A stretch of 64,000 bases of DNA from Forficula auricularia (GCA_024734495.1 JALMQS010000106.1:396633-460632), one strand, 5' to 3'. Shown: positions 11,636-23,900, counted from the stretch's first letter. Translations and numbers: made by a program. Notes: generated by a model from the sequence alone, not told the origin.

Positions 11636-11990
11636 TTGCCCTTCTGGATGGATCTCTAATGGTATTACCCAAATGGAACCCTATTTGAATTGTTCTAACT
11701 GGGTTTCAAACTGAGTATTGCCCAACTGGGACACTATTGGGATTGCCCAGTTGGGTTGGGGTCATAGCCCAATGAAGGTGTCCCAATTGGGAAACCCAAT
11801 GGGTTCCTGGAAGGGCTTACAATAAAATTTAAAGGTATTACCCAACTGGGTTTTGATTGGGATTCCCATCTGGAACACTATTGGGATTGCCCAGTTGGAT
11901 CCTAAGTAGGGTTAGCGTTACAGCCCAATGAAGGGTCCCAACTGGGAAACCCAGTGGGTTCCCGGAAGGCCTTGTAATAAAATTTCTAGT
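11636..11990. repeat. Tandem repeat rich in CCCAAYTGGG palindromes
   Basis: About two imperfect copies of a 165-bp unit. Each carries several CCCAGTTGGG/CCCAATTGGG-type 10-base palindromes plus the words CACTATTGGGATTGCCCAG and AGCCCAATGAAGG. The dyads give an array of evenly repeated self-complementary sites. Confidence 0.65.
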
Positions 11991-12826
11991 CGGGGAGAGC
12001 GTGCTGGAGATACACCTATAAGAGCTCATTATGTTATAACACCTAAAATTATAAAACGACATTTTCATATTTTATCGAATCTATTTATGTAAGATACAAA
12101 TAGACACTTGTTTAAAAAACAAAAAAAAAATGGAATAATTCATTCAAATAATAATTAAAATTTTAATCTAATTGAAATATGCATCCCTTTTAGCATTAAA
12201 TCGTACAATATATCTATGTAAATGAAAAGGGATATTTTTAATATCATTTCATGAGAGAAGTAATTCCGGATGAACTTTAACGCCAGGTTGTTGCCACCAA
12301 ACCTGTATTCCGTCCATTTTTCCACTTGCGCTTGATAATGCGTTCTGGTTCAACTATAATTTATGGATCAAATTATAAATTTTATTTCCTATTTTATTGT
12401 CGACATCCGGAAAAGAAATATTTAATTCAAACTCTATGCCCAGAAGAAGAGAAATATTATCAAACAAAATTTAATAAATACATTTTGAGAATCGTCATTT
12501 AAAGCTTCCAAAATTATCAACGATTCTAGAAAGAAATTCCATTTTAGTGACATTCAGGGATATCTTGCATGCTCAAGAATGAGAGATTAAATATCCATTA
12601 ATTCTCCAAACAAGAAAGAATCTTTAAAATATCTTTTTCCAAAGTAGCTGAGTCACTGAAATTTAATAAAGTTAAGAGAATTTAAAAATTTTAAAGTTTT
12701 CTCTGTGAACTCATGGAAATGGCCTCATACCCCGATATATATATAGAGTCATGCTAACAAGCATCTTGTCGTTTATTTTTTGTGAAACCTACCTTTTATA
12801 TTTTTAAAAGGTTTTTAAATTTTTTA

Positions 12827-12960
12827 TCCAAATGGATATAGAAAATTCGTTTTGTTGTTATAGCAAGCTATTCACATAAACGATTGTATCGAACAAACAT
12901 ATCGTTTAGGTGGCTAGCTTGCTATAACAGCAAAACGAATTTTTTATATCCATTTGGATA
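12827..12960. repeat. Hairpin repeat, TTGCTATAACA family, copy 1
   Basis: Inverted arms beginning TATCCAAATGGATATA and containing TTGTTATAGCAAGCTA enclose a short AT loop. The same hairpin, diverged, sits between the two ribozyme-like cores of the palindromic elements at 37790-37925 and 47930-48065, so this is probably the middle of an eroded third copy. Confidence 0.65.
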
Positions 12961-13099
12961 GTTGATTTGAATCGTTAGAGCCGTTTTCGAGAACCCGATT
13001 CTATTATATATATGTAATAATGTTTTGTCTCAGGATTTTTCTTTGGTAAATAAAAATTGATTCGGCTAAAAAAGGAGTTTAATAGTTAAAATAAGAAAA

Positions 13100-13305
13100 G
13101 TTTTTGTTTTGCCGAGAGTAGCAGAGTTGTTGATTCACAAAGAGAAACAAAGAGGTTGTCCTCTGCTTGATGCAAATAAACATATACACATATATCTCAA
13201 AAAAATATATAATATATATACAGATATATCATCTTGAGATATATGTGTATATGTTTATTTGCATCAAGCAGAGGACAACCTCTTTGTTTCTCTTTGTGAG
13301 TTAAA
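13100..13305. repeat. Long palindrome, GAGAGTAGCAGAG family
   Basis: Left arm 13134-13200 and right arm 13234-13299 are near-perfect inverted copies (GAGGTTGTCCTCTGCTTGAT inside each). The word GCCGAGAGTAGCAGAGTTGT precedes the left arm. Related sequence is at 37536-37620, 44909-44970, 45431-45510, 47727-47805 and 55530-55625. This is the outer arm of the ribozyme-bearing palindromic family. Confidence 0.7.
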
Positions 13306-13465
13306 ATAAGCTTATTTACAAATATAATACATGGTTAAAGAGACAAGTAAAAAAAAGGAGAAACAAAATTTAAATTTCTTATTAAATGAATTTAACATTA
13401 ATATTATTAAATGAATTTAACATTAAAGGACATCATAGATATTAGAGAAATATTTTTACCTTGCA

Positions 13466-13720
13466 TATCAGAGAGGTTCGTCCCCTTAGGGCCAGTTGTA
13501 TGTCGGTTGGTAAACTCTTTTTAAGCGTTGGCAAAGGGTAAAACCTTAAAATTCACCTTGTGCCGGGTGGGATGACCAATCAGATGACAGGCACTTTCAT
13601 CTGATTGGCCATCCAAGTCCCTCCATTTACCATCTACCCTTTGTCACTTGTAAAAAGCATTTACAAAGCGACATACAACCGGCCCTTAGGAATCGAACCC
13701 AAGCGCTAACTAAGCAAAAA
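13466..13720. repeat. tRNA-like repeat split by a MITE
   Basis: Removing 13489-13688 joins GAGAGGTTCGTCCCCTTA to GGAATCGAACCCAAGCGCTA. The result matches the tRNA-like stretch at 29262-29325 and the ones at 54755-54840 and 55380-55425 (minus-strand B box GGTTCGACTCC-type). It is a SINE-like sequence interrupted by the Harbinger-like MITE. Confidence 0.6.
13489..13685 (-). mobile_element. Harbinger-like MITE, copy 2
   Basis: 197 bp, inverted relative to the copy at 10273. TTA duplications at 13486-13488 and 13686-13688. The interrupted host repeat confirms both ends exactly. Confidence 0.85.
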
Positions 13721-14261
13721 AAAAGACACCCAAAAAGATACTTAAATCTTTGTTTTCACTTTTAAATTTCTTAGTTATTCTTTAAGTAAATGAATTATAT
13801 AATTATACATAGAAATATTATTCTTTAAGTAAATGAATTATAGGTACAATTATATCTTTTTACATAGAAATATTATTCTAATGTTTATTTAATAAACTCT
13901 ATATAATGAATGAGGGATCTTCTGTCTTCTGTTCTTCTTTACCCTTTGAGGTCGCTGCTTGCGCTGATGGCCTTTGCGCTGGTTTCAAATTTATATATAT
14001 ATATATACAAGAATTGCTCATTTAATAATATAAGATTTAAATGTCATCATCATTATTATTGAGTATACCGTCTTATCAGACCCAGAACTAGAACGGGAGG
14101 GTCAAGCTATTGTCCAGAAAGACAAATTTAAAAGACCAGAGTTATCTCAGTTCCAAAAGTATTAGAAGCCAAAACGCCGTGAAGTGAAAAATTGTAGGTC
14201 TTTAAAAAAAATAGTTTCATAGGCATGAAAAAAACCGGTGTCTTGAGTCTCAACAATTTTT
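13721..14261. other. AT-rich intergenic DNA with duplicated 55-bp word
   Basis: A segment with TTATTCTTTAAGTAAATGAA occurs twice (about 13765-13815 and 13820-13880). No gene seen. Confidence 0.4.
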
Positions 14262-14990
14262 AACCGACTTCAAAAAAATGAGGAGGTTCTCTATTCGACT
14301 GAATTTTTTTTTTTTTTTTTTTTTTTTTTGTGCCTATGTTACCTCATATCTCCGCCAATTGTAAACCGATTTTGAAAAAAAAAAATTTGCATTGGGTCCA
14401 GTCTACCTTCCAATTGGTCCCATTTTTTTTTCATAGGTATTAGACCTTTTTTGTTAGGTTTTTTCAGGACTAACTTCTTTGTTTATGAACCGATTTCGAT
14501 GATTCTTTTTTTATTGGAAAGGGGGTATCTTAGGGATGGTGCAATATTAATTTGGTCAAATTCTGATGATAGGATCACTATTAATAACATCACTAAAAAG
14601 AGAAAAATAAAAATTTTTAAGAAAAAAATAAAACCGACTTCAAAAAAATTAAATGCAACAAATAAAATACACTAAAAGGTATAAAATAATTATTATCTTA
14701 TTTAGTTACAACTAAACTACGAAATATTAACATGAAATTACTTTTTTAAGTCGGTGCCAAACATATACCTTTTATGAATCGCACTCGACGGATCTTACTT
14801 AGTACGTTTGGCGGGTACGCTCGCTTATAGGTATAGTTTGTTTGGCACCGAATTCAAAAAGTAATTTCATGTTAATATTTCGTAGTTTAGTTGTAACTAA
14901 ATAAGATAATAATTATTTTATACCTTTTAGTGTATTTTATTTGTTGCATTTAATTTTTTTGAAGACGGTTTTATTTTTTTCTTAAAAATT
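14262..14990 (+). mobile_element. Composite foldback element, copy 2
   Basis: Starts TTTTTAACCGACTTCAAAAA, has the poly-T tract and a shortened body, then the hairpin (about 14633-14985). The spacer is in the same orientation as in copy 1. The body lacks the roughly 230 bases that copies 1, 3 and 5 have after the GATGATATGATC region. Confidence 0.85.
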
Positions 14991-15380
14991 TTTATCTTAG
15001 CATTTTTTTAATTGGTTTTGAATAATATTTTGCAACACATTTAAAGTACTAGCAAAAAATTTCTCATATTTCTATTGCAAGCTCTAGGAAATGTAACACT
15101 CATTTTGAATTTTGACTCTTTGCGCTTCAAATCCATTAAAAATTTTACCAAGTCAACGAACTAATTGTATTCAATGAAAAATCAATCTGTCCATGTCGAA
15201 TTAAGAAGCTGACTTTTCGTCTCAAAAGCGAATTAAAATATTATTCTTTTTTTTTCTTTACAGATTCTTTAATGAAAAAATAAGTCTTTGCCAATTTTAT
15301 TCGACTAGATCGTTCTGTCTAAAATAGAAGGGGAATAATCCCTAGGATCCCTATTCGAACCTTAAGAACAATTAAATGTC

Positions 15381-15800
15381 TCGTATATTCTTATTATAGT
15401 AAAGAGCGTGTGGGACCCAGAAGGGTGGAAATAAAGCCAGCACCCCAGCACCTGATCCCCTTGCCCTTCCGCCCTTCTGTTCGCATCTTATATTGCTAAT
15501 AACGTGGCTGCCCTTTGCAGTCTATTGCCTATAAAACCTGCAAACTACAGGGCGTCCCTTCTCAAGCGACCCTTCCATTTGCTAAATGCACACGTGAACG
15601 AGAAATACCGGCTGGGCCATGAAATTATCAAAATAGCAATCGGGAATTTAACAAGCGGCTGCGACTTTCAAAGTGACAATGATCGGAGGAATCCCCGCAG
15701 AGACGCCAAACAGACTCGAGGAAATAATACCCGAAAAAGTATCAATAGAATATATTTTTTTAATAAAGTTTCCGCTCTTTACCGGAGCCCCTATTGAAAC
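15381..15800 (+). other. Repeat-poor, GC-richer island
   Basis: Balanced-composition unique sequence. A 97-codon frame (15504-15797) shows no domain and has no clear splice context. Treated as possible conserved non-coding DNA. Confidence 0.35.
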
Positions 15801-16312
15801 AAGATTAGAAAATTAATCAAATATATTTAATGCCTTAAAAATAATAGATATTCAAGGTTCGTTAATTTACGAAGTCTAAGTGCCCAAGCTGTTAAGCGCA
15901 ACGTTTTAATAACGCCGTCGTTAACTGTTATTAAAATTAAACAGGGAAGAAAAAGGCATTGATATTAATTGGAACCTCTCTAGAGTTGAGAAAATGTTTT
16001 CTTCAAGTGCTACAAAGGAGGTTTTATCAATTATTTGATTTTTTTGAAAAACTAATTTTTAGCCCCCACACGAATACACAAAAGTCGGCGCTTATGCTAA
16101 TCACAACTTAATTAAGGTTGTTGTTTCGTGATAATACTAGCAAAAAGTTAATGCTAGAGAATATAGAACAGACAATAAGGATTCATAATTCATAAGCCCA
16201 AAACTTTTTGCTGTTTATGTACCACTACTAGCCAATCCCGTGCTCGTTTGACAAATTTGGCAACACTGTCCGGGGTTGAATATATTTATCATAGAAATGA
16301 CAGATAATAAAA
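15801..16312. other. Intergenic DNA
   Basis: No gene or repeat end recognised. Confidence 0.4.
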
Positions 16313-16314
16313 TA

Positions 16315-17174
16315 CGAGCCCCGTCCCATCTCAATTGGCCCACCAATATTTTTTCTTTTTAAATAAAATTATGCTAATTCACGGTAAATTTAATTTAAAT
16401 AATTATTTTTATTATCATTTAAAACAACATTTTAAACAATTTAAAACATTTTATTCTAACATTTAACTTAAAATTATTTTTTAATTGTTAAAAATATATT
16501 TTTATTGTAAAAATAGTTCTTTGCTTTTCACGAATTTATTTATTTATTTTTTAGGATTCTTTGAATATGTGAAATAATCAAATCCAAAGAACAGATAATT
16601 GACCATAGTTCGAACGCCTGTATTTTCTAATAATCTTCTTCAATGCCCTTCTATCAGCATCGGATATTTTGGATTTCGACGCATACCGAGGTTTTGTAGC
16701 TATTGTACTCGTTGTTTTAGAAACTCGAATAATATTTCTGACAGTAAACTTTGATAAATTAACTAGATCGCCAATTTCCGCATTTGATTTTCCCTTTTTA
16801 AATAAATTGATAATAATTGAGCGAATTTTTTCATCAACAACCTTTCCACGAGTCATTTTTACTAATAATAAACAAAACAAACTTTCTTTTGTTGGAAAAA
16901 GGCAAAGCCTACTTTATTATTTCACATATTCAAAGATTCTTATAAAAAAAAAAAATAGTGAAAAGCAAAGAACTATTTTTACAATAAAAATATGTTTTTA
17001 ACAATTAAAAAATAATTTTAAGTTAAATGTTACAAAAAAATGTTTTAAATTGTTTAAAATGTTGTTCCAAATGATAATAAAAATAAATATTTAAATCAAA
17101 TTTACCGTGAATTAGAATAATTTTATTTAAAAAGAAAAAATATTGGTGGGCCAATTGAGATGGGACAGGGCTCG
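16315..17174 (-). mobile_element. Internally deleted Tc1-like transposon
   Basis: 860 bp with long terminal inverted repeats: 16315-16533 matches the reverse complement of 16958-17174 almost throughout, and similarity continues to about 16577 and 16915. The ends read CGAGCCC and GGGCTCG, flanked by TA on both sides. Inside is only the 5' part of a transposase gene. Confidence 0.9.
16578..16880 (-). pseudogene. Tc1-like transposase, N-terminal DNA-binding part only
   Basis: The frame begins MTRGKVVDEKIRSIII (start near 16856) and holds a first helix-turn-helix (KGKSNAEIGDLVNLSKFTVR) followed by the basic linker and ISDADRRALKKIIRK, start of the second paired-like domain. Family transposases are about 340 residues; the whole DDE catalytic domain is missing, so the copy is non-autonomous. 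The deletion left both inverted repeats, so it could be mobilised by a full-length relative. Confidence 0.8.
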
Positions 17175-17176
17175 TA

Positions 17177-18035
17177 CATTATAAAGGTTGATTTATAAAA
17201 CATAAAGTTCTTAATAAGCGATTGAAAGCTGTTGCGACAATGGCTGAAGCGAAAAAACGTCAAAAAAGTACTAAAGTTAGCCCACATTTTAGGTTAAATA
17301 GATGCGTTGTTGAAAGCTTGTTTTTAGTATAAATTTTCATTATACATTTTTCATTATTTATTCATTATTATCTCAGAAACTGTGTTGTAACTATGAATTA
17401 AAATTTACTTAAAAAATGTATTAGTTATTGTTTAATGTTGGTTAAGTTTTTTATACCAATGGTAAGAAGAGTTTCTTAATTATAATTAAATATGTATGTA
17501 AACTTTCCGATATCCCATATAGTGCAATCTATAAGAAAAACTCTATCTTTGAAATTTAATATCTCGGGAACTATATTGTTAATAAATTTCGTTTTGCCAC
17601 CAATCGATGTAGAAGTATTTAAATAATAATCTATATAAATTTCAAAAAAATCCTAGGAAAACCCAAATGGTGAAACAACTACCTTAAGTTCTATTTTCCA
17701 ATCGAAAATTGTATTAATACCTAGTGAAATATTTGAACAATGTATTTTATGTAAGTCTACTATAGGGAATAATAAAAAAAAAAAATATTGTAATAATACT
17801 TTGAGATGAAAATTGATTGTGTTTTTATTATATTTCGTCATGACATTTTTGTTAATATTATTGCCAAGTAGTTGGGGAGAACTTGTTCATTTCTTCGAAT
17901 AGGAAATGAAAGAAACGACACTGTACTAAAGAAAGAAAGGGCGGACCAATGTATGAGTCAGAGGAATTGCTGGTGTATGAAATCCAATTCGGAAAATAAA
18001 TTATTAACAAATAAAAAATAATTCATCCTGTAGCA
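17177..18035. other. AT-rich intergenic DNA
   Basis: No gene, no inverted repeat ends. Confidence 0.45.
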
Positions 18036-18041
18036 TAAATA

Positions 18042-18915
18042 TTAGATTGTTTCAAAAGTTTTGTCCGTTTTTATGAGTCTTGTTGAGAAGGTTCTACCGG
18101 TGAGAAAGTTATCGAGGTACTTGAAAAGATGGTAATCGGTTGGCGAGAGGTCTGGGGAGTATGGTGGGTGAGGCAGAACTTCGACGCTCAATTCGTTTAA
18201 TTTTCGGACGGTGATTTGTGAAACGTGTGGACGGGCGTTGTCGTGGAGCAGGATCGGACCTCTTCTGTCGAACGCACTGTTGCCGGCTGCTGCTGACGCA
18301 ATTTCCAGTACATTTAGTCGATTTCCTCGCAATAGGACTCTGCTGTGATAGTTTGGCCCGGTTGCAGAAAGTTATAGTGAATCACACCATCCGATGACCA
18401 CCATAAAGTAATCATGGTCATTTTTTGGTGGGTTTTCGCCTTTGGGAAGTGTCTTGGTGGCTCATCGGTATCCTTGTCCAACCACTGTCCTGAACGTCTC
18501 CTGTTGTCGTAGAGGATCCATTTTTCATCACACAAAAAAGGATCGTTTAGGTTGCACAAAAGCAAAGAAGAACAGACCTCGAAACTTAACAATTTCTGCC
18601 GATCGTTCAAATCGTGGGGCACCCAATTTTTGAGCTTTTTGACCTTTCCAATACGTTTTAAACATTCAAAAACTGCTGACGCCCAGTTCTTCCGCCATCC
18701 CACGCACCGTTTGGGATGGGTCAGTCTTCACCAGGGTCCTCAAATCCTCGTCCTGAATTACTCTAGGTCGACCACTTCGGGGCCCATCTTCGAGGCTAAA
18801 ATCTCCGGAATGAAATTTCGCAAACCAACGTCGAACAGTGCGTTCATTAACACTATCATTGCCAAATGCCTGGTTAATTTTTCGGGCTGTTTCGGCAGCG
18901 CTTTGGTTCAATTTG
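18042..18915 (-). pseudogene. Mariner transposase, cecropia/Hsmar1-like, frameshifted
   Basis: Three consecutive minus-strand segments make up most of a mariner transposase. 18911 to about 18666 holds the helix-turn-helix with FAKFHSGDFSLEDGPRSGRP. 18703 to about 18320 has CDEKWILYDNRRR (first catalytic Asp), WVPHDL and the WW..GVIHYNFL segment. 18300 to 18042 has HDNARPH (second Asp) and YSPDLSPTDYH (third Asp, 34 residues after the second). The DD34D triad is thus present. Two frame changes and an altered tip (SSF) break it, and the C-terminus after NFLTGRTF is degenerate. Style matches the subfamily that includes human SETMAR's mariner domain. TIRs are not clear; 18048-18064 may be one end. 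Confidence 0.9.
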
Positions 18916-18959
18916 AATTCGTAGAGAAAAATTCCAAATAATATTTATTTTTTTTATTT

Positions 18960-19246
18960 TTTTGGACTATACCAAAGAGCATTTCGTCTGCTTGATGGAA
19001 ATAAACACAAAGACCCATTAACTAGTATATAAATACAATTATTTTATAAAACAATCTCAAAACGTTTATTAGAGTACCAAAGGTTTCGGGAGAAATTCTC
19101 CTTTTCAATGGAAATTTGAAAATTTGAAAAAAATAGTTACTTTAAGAAAGGGATGAAAAATCAACTATAAACAAATAAATATTTTGAAAATAGAAAATAA
19201 TACATATTGTTTTGGAGATGAAACTACCTTGAATAAAAATAAATAA
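18960..19246. repeat. Repeat with GGGAGAAATTCTCC ribozyme-like core
   Basis: On the minus strand around 19080-19115 the sequence reads ATTGAAAAGG, GAGAATTTCTC and CCGAAACCTTTGG. This is the stem II/GAAAC half of a hammerhead-like core that recurs at 28690-28735, 30265-30312, 50605-50640 and 50785-50825. Confidence 0.45.
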
Positions 19247-19870
19247 GCTGACGTGTTCTGATGTGGCCATCCACTTGACTTTACCATACAACCTGACCAC
19301 TCCCTTATATTTAATATTTAATAAAATTATTTATAATCATGTAGGGGAGGGGGGTTAGTTTTTGCATTTTTAGACTCCTGAGGGCCCACTAATTATGTAT
19401 ACAAAATTTGGTTGAGTTTAGTACAAGAGCCTATATTTTCATTTTTTTGGACCCCCCCAACCAATTTTGGGCTGTTAGTTTTTGCATTTTTAGACTTCTG
19501 TGTTCCCACTGATTATGTATACAAAATTTGGTTGAGTATGGTACAAGAGCATATATTTTCATTTTTTGACCCCACCCCCCTCCCCACCCATTTTGGGCGT
19601 TTAGTTTTTGTATTTTTAGATTACTGTGGACCCAAAATTAATTAATCAAAATAGTTTCAGCCGTTTTTTTGATATTTCGAAAAAAAGAGGAAAAAACCAC
19701 TTTTTCATGCACGATTACAATATTGACCATACCCTCCTGTGTGGTAAAGTAAAAATATAAATATTTACACAAATTATTTCTTTCTAAAAATTTTTGGTTA
19801 ATATTATAAAAACAGTCCATATCTGACCCTTTGTTAATTTGAATGTTTAGAAAAAAAAATATATTTTTTA
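19247..19870 (+). mobile_element. Poly-C module element, copy 1
   Basis: Starts with CTGATGTGGCCATCCACTTG and has two and a half copies of a 110-120 bp unit (GTTAGTTTTTGCATTTTTAG, then ACTGATTATGTATACAAAAT, then a poly-C run). It ends GATTACAATATTGACCATAC and GGTAAAGTAAAAA near 19755. The same start is at 27400 and 63475 and the same end at 43440. Non-coding. Confidence 0.7.
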
Positions 19871-19982
19871 GTATTTTTGACGACCCGAAAATTACCCTAA
19901 TTAAAATAATTTAATATAATAAGATTAATTAAATTAAACGAGATCATCTATCTCGAAATATTGCTTTGAAAAAACAATAACA

Positions 19983-20143
19983 AGCGAGGGCTCAACCGCG
20001 ACCTAATATCGTGTACACCTACTTCCACTTCCACTTTCATTTCCAAGTAGAAGACAATAGATAACAATAGATTATCTAATGAATTCCAAAATAATTCAAA
20101 GACGTGTACCTAATTCCAATCGCGGTTCACCCCTCGAATAAAG
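19983..20143. mobile_element. MITE-like inverted-repeat element
   Basis: Left end CGAGGGCTCAACCGCGACC with GTGTACAC; right end is its inverted relative (GTGTACCTAATTCCAATCGC, GGTTCACCCCTCG). Middle is unrelated. Target duplication not resolved. Confidence 0.5.
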
Positions 20144-20699
20144 TGACTTAGATGTTAATACTTATATATTCAAGTTAGTCTTAGGAAATGAATTCAGTTG
20201 TTATTCTTAAAAAAAAAATTTGTAAAATATATTTCCAGTGGTGGGTGAAAACTCAAATATTAACAAATCATATACTAGTTTCTAAGACAAGTATAATTTA
20301 TAAGTACTTTGCAGTGCATGAAGTCTCATAAATTTTCAATAGACTATAAATCTTCTTGTTTATCCTAATCTTGACAAGACAAGATAGAACTTAAAAGTCA
20401 ATTGTTTAAGAATAGTATTAGACTAATAAACCAATTTCCTCAGAACAAAAAGAATGGAAGAAAATAATATTTCTTAAAAAAAAAAATGAACAGGTGACCA
20501 TCACTTGGTATAAATAAATACAAAAACAAATAAGAAGAAAAAGCTAAAAAAAGAAACAATTCAAAGAATGGTGAAAGACAACTAACACTTTCTATTTTAG
20601 TGTTGATTTAAAATCATGTTTCAAAGATTTGCATTAACTTTGAAGAAAATTTCTCTTTGAAGAGAGACGGACTGGTAAAAATTTTTTACTACTGACAGA
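20144..20699. other. AT-rich intergenic DNA
   Basis: No gene or element end seen. Confidence 0.4.
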
Positions 20700-21345
20700 A
20701 CAGGGTATGGTCAAGTATTGTAATCGTGCATGAAAAAAGTGTTTTTTTTGCTTACTTTTTACGAAATAACTCAAAAACGGCTGAAAATATTTTGATTAAA
20801 AAAATTGGGCAAAACCATGACATTTCGGTCTACAAAAAAACCCTAATAAGTGAACATCGAAAAAATTATATTTTTCGAGATAATAACTGTTTTGTCAAAA
20901 TGTCTGTTAGTCTGTGCGTTACCAAATTTTGTGAACGAACTAGCATCAAAAACTAGTGTGAATATCAAAACCAAATTTCACACGTAGTTTTGATGCATTG
21001 AGATTAAGATCTGATTAGATTTTGGTGCATATCGACACAAAATTAAGGGGGGAGGGGGGGGTTAAAATTTAAAATTATAATATTTTTAAACTAAAAAAAA
21101 AACAAGAAAAATGAAATAAGTATACTATAAAATGACCTATAATAACGAAAATATTTTTTTTTCTGGCGCCAAAATTAGAGGGGGGGGGGGGGTATCTATT
21201 TGAGCAAACTCAATTAAGTTTTGTATACATAATCAGTGGCCAAGCATGGGGGGGGGGGGGTAAAAATGAAAATCTGGGCCCTTGGATCAAACTCAACCAA
21301 ATTTTGTATACATATTCAGTGGGTCCACAGAAGTAATTAAAAAAA
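20700..21345 (-). mobile_element. Poly-C module element, copy 2 (inverted)
   Basis: Reverse complement of the family at 19247: begins with the inverted end (ATTGTAATCGTGCATGAAAA), then the stretch with GTCTGTTAGTCTGTGCGTTA, then the module units with G runs and TTTTGTATACATAATCAGTG. Its 5' part is lost. Confidence 0.7.
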
Positions 21346-22139
21346 ATTCATTTCTCATATCCTTTTTTAACCCCATTCGATTTAAACCAGGGCTGTCCAA
21401 TCCGTGCCCCAAGATAAAGTCATGAAATTCCTTAAAATATTGATTGATGATTTACTATATATCTAGATAAGGGAAAACACACAACAATTTGGCCTGATAA
21501 TTTTTTTTCTCTAAAATAAGAAATCTGTAAATCTCACTGTGAAGTTTTCGAAAAATAAAAGTACTAATTTTAAATTTTAAATATGGAACTAGATTACAAG
21601 ATTTCCGAAAAAATAATCATCATTTTGGTATGTTTTTGATTGAATTTTTTGGAATTTTTTTGACGAAATTGTAATTTCCTATATCTATATAAAATACTCT
21701 ACTAGAAATAAGTATAATCCCTTCGAAATTCAAATATTAATTATCTAAAAAATTGGAAAACTGATGATCAGGGTCACATTTTATCAATATTCACCTAAAA
21801 TTCATTGGTACAAAATGAAACTTTTTTCGAGATATTATGACGAAATTATTATTTCCTATATCTATATAAGATAATCTACTAGAAATAATCATATATATAT
21901 ATATATATATATACACAAGAATTCGCTCGTTTAATATAATAAGAATACTCTAACAATAATAAGAATAAGATAAGATAATTTATGTCCTACATTTCTAATT
22001 GAAGGAAATTGATAAATAGTTATATAGAAGTATATAAATACAGGCTAATGTCAGCAAATGATATAAGATATAATTAAATCTGTCCATCTTCAATCATTAA
22101 ATAGACTTAACGAAGATTAATTAAAAAAAATAAAAACAA
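21346..22139. other. AT-rich intergenic DNA
   Basis: A segment with CCTATATCTATATAAAATA near 21675 recurs near 21852. A possible decayed hAT end (CAGGGCTGTCCAAT) is at 21393 without a partner. A TA microsatellite is at 21892-21912. Confidence 0.4.
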
Positions 22140-22560
22140 GAAAAAAACTAAGTGTATAATTATTTCCTTTTCATGTTGGTTGTTCGAGTAGCGCGGTTTC
22201 TGCTGCTGTCAATCGTCGAGTCCTGGTCAGCCAGCCGACTATCCAGAATTTATAAGATGCAGAGCTGAACGCTCACTTCTCCCTCGATTTCAAGACCGTA
22301 AAAAACAACCGAGTCTGCAGCTGCCAGAGCCTTGTAGACTTGTAGATGAACCAGGTGCCAACCTGGGACTTGATTGACAGTAATAAGAGTCCGGCGGCGA
22401 AGGACAAAAAGCTCTTTTTGTCTCTGATATTCCGATCTCTCGACATCACTAAACAGAAATAAATAAATCAAGTTCCGAGACGAAAGACTCCAAAACGAAC
22501 AGCCGACGAGTTTCCAAGCATTCGAATCAATCCACAAGGACAGTTGAAAAAAATGAGAAA
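22140..22560. other. Repeat-poor, GC-richer island
   Basis: Unique-looking. Contains GAGCCTTGTAGACTTGTAGA (22328-22347), nearly the same word as in the island at 7470, and ATTGACAG (22373-22380), a Hth/Meis-like site. The minus-strand 95-codon frame has no family features. Confidence 0.35.
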
Positions 22561-22749
22561 TTCCTACATTTTTCTCAGGAAAGATTAATTAATCAATTAA
22601 TCCATCATTCGCTAGTTATATTAATGGTATATCATTAAAAAAATTAGTATAGGCTAGTATCGAGCAGGCTAAAGTACGTCATTGCAAAGAGAAGGAGAGG
22701 TTCAAAAGAGTCACATATTCAAAATATAATTTTGACAAGTAATAAGAAA

Positions 22750-23668
22750 AAAATAAAACCGACTTCAAAAAATTAAATGCAACAAATAAAATACACTAAA
22801 AAGTATAAAATAATTATTATCTTATTTAGTTACACCTAAACGACGAAATATTAACATGAAATTACTTTTTGAAGTCGGTGCCAAACATATACATTTTATG
22901 AATCGCACTTGACGGATCTTACTTAGTACCTTTGGATGTTATGCTCGCTTATAGGTATAGTTTGTTTGGCACCGACTTCAAAAAGTAATTTCATGTTAAT
23001 ATTTCAGTCGTTTAGTTCTAACTAAATAAGATAATAATTATTTTATACCTTTTAGTGTATTTTATTTGTTGCATTTAATTTTTGTGAAGTCGGTTTTATT
23101 TTTTTCTTAAAAATTATTTTTATTTTTCTCTTTTTAGTGATATTATTAATAGTGACTTAATATAATACCTTGCATGCATCTCGTAAGAGAAAGGGTCGGG
23201 CGAATGAATCAGAAAATGATAATAAAATTCAATTCATAAATATAGAAATTCTCTCGAAACATTTGCGGGTTTTAAATTAATGTTTTAAAATTTTTTTATA
23301 AAAGATTTTATTTATTATAATTTCGATTATTTGGTCATAAGAATTGGAGATTTACGTTATTTCGTCGTTGATCATATCATCAGAACTTGACCAAATTAAT
23401 ATCGCACCATCCCTAAGATACCCCCTTTCCAATAAAAAAAGAATCATCGAAATCGGTTCATAAACAAAGAAGTTAGGCCTGAACAAACATATAAAAAAAT
23501 GTCCAATACCAATGAAAAAAAAACGAGACCAATCGGAAACTAGACTGAACCCTATGCAAAAAATCATCAAAATCGGTTCACAATTGGCGGAGATATTGAG
23601 GTAACATAGACACACACAAAAAAAAATCAGTCTAATAGAGAACCTCCTCCTTTTTTGAAGTCGGTTAA
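22750..23668 (-). mobile_element. Composite foldback element, copy 3, spacer inverted
   Basis: The hairpin (22757-23102) comes first and the body follows in reverse, ending TTTTTTGAAGTCGGTTAAAA at 23668. So the element lies on the minus strand. Its hairpin spacer, however, still reads in the plus orientation (ATGAATCGCACTTGACGG at about 22897-22914), unlike copy 6, where body and spacer are both reversed. Confidence 0.85.
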
Positions 23669-23900
23669 AATACGTATAAAAATTGAAAAATTTACGCTAG
23701 ACTAATAGCGAGCGATAATGATATTATTTGTATTTTTGTCAAAGTTTTAAGATATTGGATTTTGGTATTTGTACAAATTTTATATTTATAGCGGTAGTAT
23801 TTTTTTCAGGTTTTAATAGAAGAAATTTTAATTTGGGTTTAGCGGTATTATTTTTTTTTATTTTCCTAACTATATAGGTAGTTTATATTTTATATATATA

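Noticed and set aside
16669..17001. 110-codon plus-strand frame
   Set aside because: Antisense of the Tc1-like transposase remnant and its inverted repeat.
21393..21410. Left end of a hAT element (CAGGGCTGTCCAAT)
   Set aside because: No matching inverted end or 8-bp duplication found within a reasonable distance.
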